From the NCBI GenBank assembly GCA_045579055.1, contig JAZNLK010000181.1:1-13674 (forward strand): a DNA stretch of 13,674 nucleotides. The letters are read 5' to 3'. Origin of the DNA: SIG440 sp045579055. GTDB taxonomy: Bacteria; Bacillota; Clostridia; Monoglobales; Monoglobaceae. Of this stretch, positions 7,033 to 13,674 are shown one piece after another (the stretch's first letter is position 1; every line of letters begins with the position of its first letter). The notes beneath the pieces were generated by a model, which was not told where the DNA came from, did not search any database, and worked only from the letters and a program-made list of their open reading frames with translations. The translations under genes and the position numbers were made by a program.

Positions 7033-7114
7033 GAGTTTTGAAGATAATTAATATGTCAATTAAGGCGGAATTAAGGAAATTTGGGTAAAATTTGCAGTTG
7101 TAATAATTTTTTTA

Positions 7115-7143
7115 TTGCCTTTTGATATTAAATATGTTAAAAT
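7115..7143 (+). promoter_or_regulatory. Sigma-A-like promoter for the rlmB cluster
   Basis: TTGCCT (7115-7120) and TAAAAT (7138-7143) are spaced by 17 nt in an AT-rich stretch. Initiation near 7150 would give a short leader of about 38 nt before rlmB. It diverges from the minus-strand promoter about 80 nt away. The AT-richness makes chance matches more likely, so confidence is moderate. Confidence 0.55.
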
Positions 7144-7187
7144 TAATTATGTATGAGTATATCTGAAAAGAATCGGAGATATTGGTT

Positions 7188-7922
7188 ATGGAAGATAGAA
7201 TTTTTGGAACAAATCCCGTTATTGAAGCTATTGATTCAGGTCGGGAAATTGATAAGATTTTCATTCAGGAGGGTGTTCGGCACACAAGGCTGGGTCAGAT
7301 TATTGCGGCGGCAAAAAAACGTGGAATCAGATACAGCAATGTGAGCAAAAGCAAGCTTGATGAGCTTTCGGACGGCGGAAACCACCAGGGGGTTCTGGCT
7401 TTTGCGGCTATGCACACTTATGTGGAGGTTGAGGATATTATCAATCTGGCTAGAGAAAGAGGTGAAAAGCCTCTTGTGATTATTGCTGAGGGACTTAATG
7501 ACCCACACAATCTGGGAAGTATCATAAGAACAGCCAATGCGGCAGGGGCTCACGGGGTTATAATTCCCAAAAACCGCAGTGTTGGACTTACTTCAACGGT
7601 TGCAAAGGTTTCGGCAGGAGCAATTGAGCATACTATGGTTGCAAGATGTACCAATGTTGCATCCTGTATTGAAAAACTCAAGGATATGGGGCTTTGGATT
7701 GTGGGAACTGCATTGGAAGGCAGTATGCCCATATATGAATGTGATATGAAGGGTGCCACGGGTATTGTTATCGGAAGCGAAGGCGAGGGCCTGAGCCGTC
7801 TTGTTCGTGAAAAGTGCGATTTTCTTGTTAAAATCCCAATGCTTGGAAAGACTGAATCTCTCAATGCATCCGTTGCCGCAGGTGTGATTGTTTATGAAGC
7901 TGTCAGACAGCGGCTTGCCTAA
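7188..7922 (+). CDS. rlmB: 23S rRNA 2'-O-methyltransferase, RlmB/TrmH family (SPOUT)
   Basis: This is a 244-residue SpoU-class methyltransferase that uses S-adenosylmethionine to methylate a ribose 2'-hydroxyl, most likely in 23S rRNA (E. coli RlmB acts on G2251). An N-terminal substrate-binding domain (about 3-75, starting I-F-G-T-N-P-V) precedes the trefoil-knot catalytic domain. The three SPOUT motifs are clear: D-P-H-N-L-G-S-I-I-R-T-A-N-A-A-G (105-120), with the catalytic Arg; I-V-I-G-S-E-G-E-G-L-S (193-203); and I-P-M-L-G-K-T-E-S-L-N-A-S-V-A (216-230). The ATG at 7188 is preferred over a TTG two codons earlier because the CGGAG site at 7174-7178 is 9 nt from it and only 3 nt from the TTG. 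It opens the plus-strand cluster and is followed after 44 nt by the comM-like gene. A related SPOUT target cannot be excluded. Confidence 0.92.
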   Translation: MEDRIFGTNPVIEAIDSGREIDKIFIQEGVRHTRLGQIIAAAKKRGIRYSNVSKSKLDELSDGGNHQGVLAFAAMHTYVEVEDIINLARERGEKPLVIIAEGLNDPHNLGSIIRTANAAGAHGVIIPKNRSVGLTSTVAKVSAGAIEHTMVARCTNVASCIEKLKDMGLWIVGTALEGSMPIYECDMKGATGIVIGSEGEGLSRLVREKCDFLVKIPMLGKTESLNASVAAGVIVYEAVRQRLA

Positions 7923-7966
7923 TTCAAGACGAAAATCAAAGATACTCTGACTGAAGGTGATTAACT

Positions 7967-9499
7967 ATGATTTCAATGCATAAGAGTACGGCTCTTTGCG
8001 GTATTGACGGATATATTGTTGATGTTGAAACCGATATTTCAAACGGAATGCCCGGCTTTGATATTGTTGGACTACCTGATGCGGCAGTGAAGGAATCAAA
8101 GGAAAGAATTCGTGCTGCAATAAAAAATGCCGGACTTGTCTTCCCGGCAAAACGGATTACGGTTAATCTTGCGCCTGCGGATATGAAAAAAGAAGGTGCA
8201 CATTTTGACCTTCCCATTGCTTTGGGAATTCTGGCATCTTCGGAGCAGCTTGACGGCAGGAAAACGGGAAAGGCTGTTTTTTTGGGGGAGTTGTCTCTGA
8301 ATGGTGACCTTCGGTGTGTCAACGGTGTTTTGCCTATGGTTATTTCTGCATATCAGAAGGGAATCAGGACTGTTTTTCTACCTGAGGAAAATGCCAGAGA
8401 GGCGGCTGTTGTTGCCGGTATGGAGGTTCTTGGGGTTGGTTCTTTGAATGATATCCTTGAACATTTTTCGGGGCAGAAGATAATTGAACCCACCACTGTT
8501 GATATTGAAGATCTTCTGCGGGGCTCGGAAAAGGGCAAATATGATTTTGCGGACGTGAAAGGTCAGCTTTTTGTGAAGAGAGCACTTGAAATTGCGGCAG
8601 CTGGAGGGCATAACCTTCTGATGATCGGGCCGCCGGGGTCAGGAAAGACTATGATTGCAAAGAGAATTCCTTCGATTTTGCCTGATATGACTTTTGAGGA
8701 GTCACTTGAGGTTACAAAGGTGCACAGCATTGCCGGAGCACTTTCGGCAAACAGTCCTTTTGTTTCGGAGCGACCGTTCCGTCATCCTCACCACACAATT
8801 TCATCGGTGGGACTTTCGGGCGGTGGTATGAATCCCAGACCGGGAGAAATAAGTCTTTCGCACAATGGTGTGCTGTTTATGGACGAACTTCCGGAGTTCA
8901 GACGTGACGCCCTGGAGGCAATGCGTCAGCCGTTGGAGGATGGAGAGGTTACCATAACACGTTCGGGTGGAACTGCGACTTACCCTTGCAGTGTTATGAT
9001 GGTTGCATCCATGAATCCCTATCCTTGCGGATATTATGGTGACAAAACCCGTGAATGTTCTTGTTCGCAGACGAAAATAATGAAATATATGAGTAAAATA
9101 AGCGGCCCGCTTCTTGACAGAATTGATTTGCATATTGAAGTGCCTTCGGTTCAGTATGATGAACTGGAGACGAAAGAAAAAGGTGAAAGTTCGGCTGAGA
9201 TTAAAAAAAGAGTTAACAGGGCGAGGAAAATTCAGACCGAAAGATATAAGGGGAAGGGGATTTTCTCAAACAGCCAGTTGACACCTGAGCTTATGGAAAG
9301 CTGTTGTACTTTGGGCGAAGAGGCTAACAGTCTTTTGAAGCAGGCCTTTGAGAGTCTTGGACTCAGTGCCCGTGCTCATAACAGAATTCTGAAGGTTGCC
9401 AGAACTATTGCCGACCTTGCGGGGTCAGAAACAATAGAGACGGAACATATTGCTGAGGCTATTCAGTACAGGGCTCTTGACAAGAAGTTTTTTAACTGA
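7967..9499 (+). CDS. comM: YifB/ComM-type magnesium chelatase-like AAA+ ATPase
   Basis: This 510-residue protein has the full YifB/ComM layout. An N-terminal ChlI-type domain (about 1-170; G-M-P-G-F-D-I-V-G-L-P-D-A-A-V-K-E at 27-43) precedes the AAA+ core. The core shows Walker A G-P-P-G-S-G-K-T (221-228), Walker B V-L-F-M-D-E (302-307), the H-P-H-H-T-I-S segment (273-279), N-P-Y-P-C-G (350-355) followed by a C-S-C pair (364-366), and P-L-L-D-R-I-D (381-387) with the arginine-finger region. A C-terminal Mg-chelatase domain ends the protein. ComM acts as a hexameric branch-migration helicase during natural transformation in Vibrio; many Clostridia carry homologues whose role is untested. GAAGGTGA lies about 6 nt before the ATG. 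Spacing of 44 nt on each side to rlmB and trmL suggests one operon. It is not expected to be a true magnesium chelatase. Confidence 0.93.
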   Translation: MISMHKSTALCGIDGYIVDVETDISNGMPGFDIVGLPDAAVKESKERIRAAIKNAGLVFPAKRITVNLAPADMKKEGAHFDLPIALGILASSEQLDGRKTGKAVFLGELSLNGDLRCVNGVLPMVISAYQKGIRTVFLPEENAREAAVVAGMEVLGVGSLNDILEHFSGQKIIEPTTVDIEDLLRGSEKGKYDFADVKGQLFVKRALEIAAAGGHNLLMIGPPGSGKTMIAKRIPSILPDMTFEESLEVTKVHSIAGALSANSPFVSERPFRHPHHTISSVGLSGGGMNPRPGEISLSHNGVLFMDELPEFRRDALEAMRQPLEDGEVTITRSGGTATYPCSVMMVASMNPYPCGYYGDKTRECSCSQTKIMKYMSKISGPLLDRIDLHIEVPSVQYDELETKEKGESSAEIKKRVNRARKIQTERYKGKGIFSNSQLTPELMESCCTLGEEANSLLKQAFESLGLSARAHNRILKVARTIADLAGSETIETEHIAEAIQYRALDKKFFN

Positions 9500-9543
9500 T
9501 TTCTTGGGGCATACTATGAGAGAAAGAAGAAAGTGAGATTGAA

Positions 9544-10044
9544 ATGAAGCTTAATATTGTTTTGGTGGAGCCTGAAATTCCGTCAAATACAGGAAATATT
9601 TCAAGAACCTGTTCGGTTATTGATGCGGCTTTGCATCTGGTTCATCCATTGGGCTTTGATATTGATGAAAAGGCTGTCAGACGTGCAGGACTTGATTATT
9701 GGGATGAACTGGAGCTTTTTGAATACGATTGTTTTGATGACGTGAAAAAGAAATATCCTGACGGAGTTTTCTATTTTTGCACCACAAAGGCTCCAAACAC
9801 TTACAGCAGGGTTGAATTCCCGGTGAATGAAGAAAAGGAAATTTTTTTGGTGTTCGGCAAGGAGACAAAAGGACTTCCGGAGGAGCTGCTCCGTGAAAAT
9901 CTTGAGTCTTGCATAAGAATTCCAATGAAATATAACAAGAGGTCTTTGAACCTCTCGAACTCTGTTGCCATTGTGGCTTATGAGGTTCTGAGACAAAATG
10001 ATTTTGAAAATCTGAATGAGAAAGGAATTTTGAAAAATGATTAA
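9544..10044 (+). CDS. trmL: tRNA (cytidine/uridine-34 2'-O)-methyltransferase TrmL (SPOUT)
   Basis: TrmL methylates the ribose at the wobble position of tRNA-Leu species using S-adenosylmethionine. The 166-residue single-domain length fits. Family motifs are clear: N-I-V-L-V-E-P-E-I-P-S-N-T-G-N-I-S-R-T-C (4-23), with the conserved N-T-G-N and Arg; F-G-K-E-T-K-G-L-P (104-112); and R-I-P-M (125-128) with R-S-L-N-L-S-N-S-V-A (133-142) forming the knot. The Shine-Dalgarno is only moderate (AAAGTGAG, upstream of the ATG). The last 8 nt overlap the start of the DegV-family gene, which implies translational coupling. It is the second SPOUT methyltransferase in this cluster after rlmB. Confidence 0.93.
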   Translation: MKLNIVLVEPEIPSNTGNISRTCSVIDAALHLVHPLGFDIDEKAVRRAGLDYWDELELFEYDCFDDVKKKYPDGVFYFCTTKAPNTYSRVEFPVNEEKEIFLVFGKETKGLPEELLRENLESCIRIPMKYNKRSLNLSNSVAIVAYEVLRQNDFENLNEKGILKND

Positions 10045-10879
10045 AATTATGACAGATATGTCGGCAGACATTACCAAAGAAGAGGCGGAGAAATTCGACA
10101 TTGCAGTTCTTCCTTTTTACATCAATTGCGGTGAAGAGAGTATTCTTGCGGATATTGATTATTCTCCGCAGATGTTTTATGAAAAATTCAAGACATCAGA
10201 TGAGCTTCCTGCAACAAGTCAGGCAACTCCTGAAATTCTTGAAAATCTGTATCGTTCATTGGGAAAGGAAAATCAGATTATCCATATTACCATTCCCGGT
10301 AACAGTAGCGGTATTGTGAACACATCAAGAATGATTTCAGAAGAGCTGATTGAAGAAGGCTTTGACATTACGATTGTTGAGTCAAGTGCATTCAGTTATG
10401 CAACAGGTGCCAACGTTGTTGATGCCGCAAAAATGGCACAGGACGGAGCTTCAAAAGAAGAAGTTGTTGCATTTCTCAAGGAGAGATTCGAAAAGGACAA
10501 GGTTTATTTCATTGTTGACGACCTTTCAACCCTCAAAAAGGGTGGAAGAATCAAGGCGACAACCATGGTTGTTTCGGCTATGCTGGACATAAAGCCAATC
10601 CTTTATTCAAATGACGGTATGGTTGAAGCATTTGCAAAAGTCAAGGGTGTTAAACGGGCAATGGCAAAGCTTGTTGATTGCGTTGAAGAAAACATTGCTG
10701 ACCCCAAAACCACACAAATTGTGCTTCTGAACGCCGATTGTCCCGAAAAGACCGAAACATTGAAAAAAATGATTGAAGACCGTATCGGTTCAACTAATTT
10801 CATAGAGAGAGAGGTTGGACCTATTATCACCTGTCATGCAGGTGTGGGAGTCTTTGGAGTATACTTCAGACATAAGTAA
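10037..10879 (+). CDS. DegV family fatty-acid-binding protein (FakB-type)
   Basis: DegV/FakB proteins bind one fatty acid in a buried tunnel and present it to FakA for phosphorylation. The 280-residue length and order of motifs fit: an N-terminal M-T-D-M-S-A-D-I strand, P-A-T-S-Q-A-T-P (58-65), I-P-G-N-S-S-G (86-92), the long V-Y-F-I-V-D-D-L-S-T-L-K-K-G-G-R-I stretch (156-172), and G-P-I-I-T-C-H-A-G-V-G-V-F-G (261-274) with the conserved His. The last motif departs from the common H-x-G-P-G form, having A-G-V-G-V. AAAGGA 10 nt before the ATG lies inside the end of trmL, with which it overlaps by 8 nt. The gene for its presumed kinase partner, FakA, is in the divergent operon at 4719-6380. Clostridia often have several DegV proteins, so the ligand and pairing are inferred. 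Confidence 0.93.
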   Translation: MIKIMTDMSADITKEEAEKFDIAVLPFYINCGEESILADIDYSPQMFYEKFKTSDELPATSQATPEILENLYRSLGKENQIIHITIPGNSSGIVNTSRMISEELIEEGFDITIVESSAFSYATGANVVDAAKMAQDGASKEEVVAFLKERFEKDKVYFIVDDLSTLKKGGRIKATTMVVSAMLDIKPILYSNDGMVEAFAKVKGVKRAMAKLVDCVEENIADPKTTQIVLLNADCPEKTETLKKMIEDRIGSTNFIEREVGPIITCHAGVGVFGVYFRHK

Positions 10880-10969
10880 TGGTTGCTGAAAGCCGTTGGT
10901 TTTACACGGTTTTAACTGACAAATGGTTCGCTATCGTGCGTTGAAACATATAGTTAAGGATTGATATTT

Positions 10970-11500
10970 ATGTATCTTGAAAAAGAAGAAATGAAGTTTG
11001 CGGTGCTTTATGCCATAAAACAGTATAAGGCACCTATAAGAATGAGCCTTACCTATGAAATGTTTACCTGGGATAAGGAAATTATGGAGTACTTTGACCT
11101 CTCGGAGGTTCTGGCGGAGCTTCTGGAGGACGAATATATTTATAAAAAGTATTATCGTGACGAGGAAGCTTTTTGTCTCACCGAAAGCGGTGAGGCGGCA
11201 TATCTTTATTTTAAGAACCGTATTCCCTACAGTATAAGGGTCAGAATTGATGAAGCTATCGGCAGAGTTAAGTATGACGAATTGGTTGACCCCAATGCAG
11301 TCAGGGCTGAGGTGTTGCCGGTGACCCAAGAACAGTATATGGCCAAGTGCTGTATTATTGAGGACAAGGTTCCAATACTTGAGCTTTCGCTTAATATGGG
11401 TAAGAAGATTTATGCCGAAAAGGTTGCGGAGTATTTTAAGAAGAATTCAAAAAAGATTTATGATGAAATTCTCAGGCTTTGTACCGAAGAGGAAAAGTAG
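10970..11500 (+). CDS. DUF4364 family protein, predicted winged helix
   Basis: This 176-residue protein matches DUF4364, a family found mainly in Clostridia with no established function. The first about 85 residues, rich in helix-forming residues and ending in a short charged strand pair (I-Y-K-K-Y-Y-R-D-E-E-A-F-C-L-T-E-S-G), look like a winged helix-turn-helix followed by the usual T-x-x-G-x-x-A helix start. A C-terminal strand-rich half (V-L-P-V-T-Q through I-L-E-L-S-L-N-M) and a last charged helix follow. There is no signal peptide or membrane segment, so it is cytoplasmic and could be a transcriptional regulator. The ATG at 10970 is chosen because AAGGA sits 9 nt upstream; a TTG three codons earlier directly abuts that site. 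It lies 90 nt after the DegV gene and 89 nt before mnmG. Confidence 0.8.
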   Translation: MYLEKEEMKFAVLYAIKQYKAPIRMSLTYEMFTWDKEIMEYFDLSEVLAELLEDEYIYKKYYRDEEAFCLTESGEAAYLYFKNRIPYSIRVRIDEAIGRVKYDELVDPNAVRAEVLPVTQEQYMAKCCIIEDKVPILELSLNMGKKIYAEKVAEYFKKNSKKIYDEILRLCTEEEK

Positions 11501-11574
11501 TTGCAGAACGAACTGACCCACTGCCCGAATCGGGGGAATGAATACAAAGTTTGAAATGAGAAGCGTATCAGAAT

Positions 11575-11580
11575 AAGGAG
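11575..11580 (+). promoter_or_regulatory. Shine-Dalgarno site fixing the TTG start of mnmG
   Basis: AAGGAG lies 9 nt before the TTG at 11590. The encoded N-terminus then runs straight into the FAD-binding motif as in other MnmG proteins, and no in-frame ATG is available before that motif. Confidence 0.75.
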
Positions 11581-11589
11581 AGAAGACAT

Positions 11590-13455
11590 TTGTTTACAGC
11601 GGACAGTTATGATGTGGTGGTTATCGGCGGCGGTCATGCCGGTATTGAGGCGGCTTTTGCGGCAGCAAGGCTGGGTGCTAAGACCTGTATTTTTTCAATA
11701 AGTCTTGACAGTGTTGGAAATCTGCCTTGCAATCCCAGTATAGGCGGAACGGCAAAGGGACATCTTGTGCGTGAAATTGACGCACTTGGGGGCGAAATGG
11801 GAAAGGCGGCAGATGCCACTCTGTTGCAGTCAAGAATTCTTAACCGCGGCAAAGGCCCTGCGGTTTATTCGTTGCGTGCTCAGATTGACAGAAGAGAATA
11901 TCAGAGTGAGATGAAACACCGCCTGGAGCTGGAGGACAATCTTCATGTCCGTCAGGGCGAGATTGTCAGGGTTAATGTGGACGAAAGCGGTGCGGTTGAA
12001 TCGGTGGAAACAAGAGCGGGAGCAAAATATCTTTGCAAGGCGGCAATTGTCTGCACGGGAACATACCTCAAATCCAGAATCATTATTGGCGAGTTCAGCC
12101 AGGAAAGCGGCCCTGACGGGGTTTTTCCTGCCACGGAGCTTTCGCAGAACCTTCGTGATATCGGGGTTGAACTGGTTCGATTCAAAACAGGAACACCGCC
12201 CAGAGTAAACCGAAGAACAATAGATTTCTCACAGCTTGAGGAGCAACTTGGGGATGAGGAAATCACCCCATTCTCATTTGAAACAAAAGAAAAGCTCCAA
12301 AACACGGTAAGCTGTTTTGTTACATATACAAACGAGAAAACTCACAAGGTTATCTTGGATAATATCCACCGTTCGCCTCTTTATGGCGGAGATATCAAGG
12401 GTATTGGTCCCAGATACTGTCCGTCAATTGAGGATAAGATTGTGCGTTTCAAGGACAAGGAGCGGCATCAGCTGTTTATTGAGCCAATGGGTACAAATAC
12501 CGAGGAAATGTATATTCAGGGCTTTTCAAGCAGTCTTCCTGAGGATGTGCAGATTGAAATGCTTCATACCCTTCCGGGCTTAGAGCATGCCCACATTAGC
12601 AGAAATGCCTATGCCATTGAGTATGACTGCTGTGACCCATTACAGCTTAAAGCCACCTTGGAATTCAAGAACATTCCCGGACTTTACGGTGCAGGTCAGT
12701 TTAACGGTACCTCGGGCTACGAGGAAGCGGCGGCTCAGGGGCTTATGGCTGGCATAAATGCAGTTCGCAAGATAAATGGTCAGGAGCCGTTCATTCTTGA
12801 CCGTTCGGATGCATATATCGGGACTTTGATTGACGATTTGGTTACTAAGGGTACAAATGAACCGTACAGAATGATGACGTCACGTTCGGAATACCGACTT
12901 ATTCTTCGTCAGGATAATGCGGATTTGCGGCTTACCCAAAAGGGGTATGAAATAGGCTTGATTTCGGAGGAGCGGTATCAGACGTTCCTTGAGAAAAAAA
13001 GATTGATTGAAGAGGAAATTGAACGCCTCAGCCACATTGTTTTCCCACCCTCGGAGGAGGTCAACGGATATCTTGAAAGCGTGGGAAGCACTCTGATTTC
13101 CACGGGGCTTCACGCGCATGATATGCTGAAGCGTCCTGAAGTGACCTATGACGGAATGGCGGTTCTTGATAAAGAACGTCCGGAGCTTCCTGCAGATGTG
13201 CGTGAGCAGGTTGAAATTACACTTAAATATGAAGGTTACATCAACCGTCAGATTGCTCAGGCAAATCAGTTCAAGAAAATGGAAAACAAAAAGATTCCCG
13301 AAGATATTGATTATTCACAGATTGGCGGTCTCAGAATTGAGGCGAGACAGAAGCTTGACAAGCTCCGACCCGTTTCAATCGGTCAGGCTTCCCGAATTTC
13401 GGGGGTTTCGCCTGCGGATGTGGCGGTGCTTGTGGTGTATCTGAAGAATAAATAA
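11590..13455 (+). CDS. mnmG: tRNA uridine-5-carboxymethylaminomethyl synthesis enzyme MnmG (GidA)
   Basis: MnmG is the FAD- and NADH-binding subunit that, with the GTPase MnmE, modifies wobble U34 of several tRNAs using methylenetetrahydrofolate. The 621 residues are near the usual length. Visible motifs are the FAD loop V-V-I-G-G-G-H-A-G-I-E-A-A (10-22), L-P-C-N-P-S-I-G-G (45-53) and F-K-T-G-T-P-P-R (198-205). Further along are R-Y-C-P-S-I-E-D-K (275-283) with the conserved Cys277, the G-Q-F-N-G-T-S-G-Y-E-E-A-A-A-Q-G segment, and a helical C-terminal MnmE/tRNA-binding domain ending in the typical S-P-A-D-V-A-V-L-V-V-Y-L. It uses a TTG start with a good AAGGAG site. The gene for MnmE is not in the window, and the next gene is not rsmG, which often follows mnmG in other bacteria. 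Confidence 0.97.
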   Translation: MFTADSYDVVVIGGGHAGIEAAFAAARLGAKTCIFSISLDSVGNLPCNPSIGGTAKGHLVREIDALGGEMGKAADATLLQSRILNRGKGPAVYSLRAQIDRREYQSEMKHRLELEDNLHVRQGEIVRVNVDESGAVESVETRAGAKYLCKAAIVCTGTYLKSRIIIGEFSQESGPDGVFPATELSQNLRDIGVELVRFKTGTPPRVNRRTIDFSQLEEQLGDEEITPFSFETKEKLQNTVSCFVTYTNEKTHKVILDNIHRSPLYGGDIKGIGPRYCPSIEDKIVRFKDKERHQLFIEPMGTNTEEMYIQGFSSSLPEDVQIEMLHTLPGLEHAHISRNAYAIEYDCCDPLQLKATLEFKNIPGLYGAGQFNGTSGYEEAAAQGLMAGINAVRKINGQEPFILDRSDAYIGTLIDDLVTKGTNEPYRMMTSRSEYRLILRQDNADLRLTQKGYEIGLISEERYQTFLEKKRLIEEEIERLSHIVFPPSEEVNGYLESVGSTLISTGLHAHDMLKRPEVTYDGMAVLDKERPELPADVREQVEITLKYEGYINRQIAQANQFKKMENKKIPEDIDYSQIGGLRIEARQKLDKLRPVSIGQASRISGVSPADVAVLVVYLKNK

Positions 13456-13482
13456 GAGGATACGTCAAAAGGAGAAGCGACA

Positions 13483-13674
13483 ATGAAGAATTATGAAGTT
13501 TTGAAAAAAGAAATCACGGACGGAATTTCCCCCAAAGAGGTGCAGGGGGAGTGGTTTGTTCTTGAGGAAGAATATATTGATGATGAAGTTATAAACAAGG
13601 CACTCAATGCCCATAAAAACGTATATATCCCATATATAGGCTTTCCTATCGTTTTGCATAATCCCATCATAATG
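13483..13674 (+). CDS. Unrecognised protein, N-terminal 64 residues (3' partial)
   Basis: An ATG preceded by AGGAG (8 nt spacing, within AAAAGGAGAAG) opens a frame that stays open to the window edge. It lies 27 nt after the mnmG stop and is probably co-transcribed with it. The visible part begins M-K-N-Y-E-V-L-K-K-E-I and has an acidic stretch (L-E-E-E-Y-I-D-D-E-V-I). It then becomes aromatic and hydrophobic (V-Y-I-P-Y-I-G-F-P-I-V-L) near the edge. I do not recognise it; it does not resemble the start of RsmG. Codon use looks like that of its neighbours, and the strong ribosome-binding site makes a real gene likely. Confidence 0.65.
   Translation, partial: MKNYEVLKKEITDGISPKEVQGEWFVLEEEYIDDEVINKALNAHKNVYIPYIGFPIVLHNPIIM

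Noticed and set aside
6812..7041. Small open frames on both strands of the divergent gap
   Set aside because: No good ribosome-binding sites or recognisable families; they overlap promoter and hairpin structures and are probably non-coding.
7967..9499. Reading the ComM-like protein as a true magnesium chelatase subunit
   Set aside because: Its N-terminal domain and length match YifB/ComM rather than ChlI/BchI, and no chlorophyll or cobalamin chelatase genes are nearby.
10891..10916. Weak hairpin (AAAGCCG/CGGTTTT) after the DegV gene as a terminator
   Set aside because: The stem needs a wobble, its T residues are within the stem, and no T-run follows. Too weak to call.
11524..11534. CCCGAATCGGG mini-palindrome upstream of mnmG as an operator
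   Set aside because: Five base pairs around one centre base with no promoter elements nearby is expected by chance.

Overview
The window looks like a chromosomal housekeeping segment of a low-to-moderate G+C Firmicute of class Clostridia. This rests on the gene content (a DUF4364 protein, an Asp23/YloU - FakA - RecG cluster, DUF6273 domains), strong purine-rich Shine-Dalgarno sites, one well-supported TTG start, and sigma-A-like promoters. No phage, plasmid, CRISPR, tRNA or rRNA feature was seen. Genus cannot be fixed from this window.

Layout. (1) Positions 1-2328, plus strand: the 3' part of a membrane-anchored protein with two DUF6273 domains, followed 21 nt later by a thioredoxin-reductase-like flavoprotein. 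(2) 2319-2551: a gap between convergent genes dominated by a roughly 160-nt imperfect palindrome and a nearby second copy of part of its arm. This is the most unusual structure in the window. (3) 2552-6822, minus strand: an Asp23/YloU-like gene, then fakA (fatty acid kinase), then recG, an order related to the yloU-yloV-recG neighbourhood of Bacillus. A strong intrinsic terminator lies just ahead of the recG ribosome-binding site. (4) 6823-7187: a divergent regulatory gap with a sigma-A-like promoter on each strand and a long hairpin-rich leader on the minus strand. (5) 7188-13455, plus strand: rlmB (rRNA methyltransferase), a YifB/ComM-type AAA+ protein, trmL (tRNA methyltransferase), a DegV/FakB fatty-acid-binding protein, a DUF4364 protein and mnmG (tRNA modification). 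(6) 13483 to the right edge: the start of an unrecognised gene.

How the genes fit together. Three plus-strand genes (rlmB, trmL, mnmG) encode RNA modification enzymes acting on 23S rRNA and on tRNA wobble positions. FakA on the minus strand and the DegV/FakB-type protein on the plus strand are the two halves of a fatty acid kinase system that phosphorylates exogenous fatty acids; here they sit in separate, divergent transcription units. RecG handles stalled replication forks, and the ComM-type protein is an AAA+ ATPase of a family linked to DNA branch migration during natural transformation. I see no convincing new defence or biosynthetic system. The best leads are non-coding: the palindromic repeat, the terminator ahead of recG, and the structured leader of the asp23 operon.
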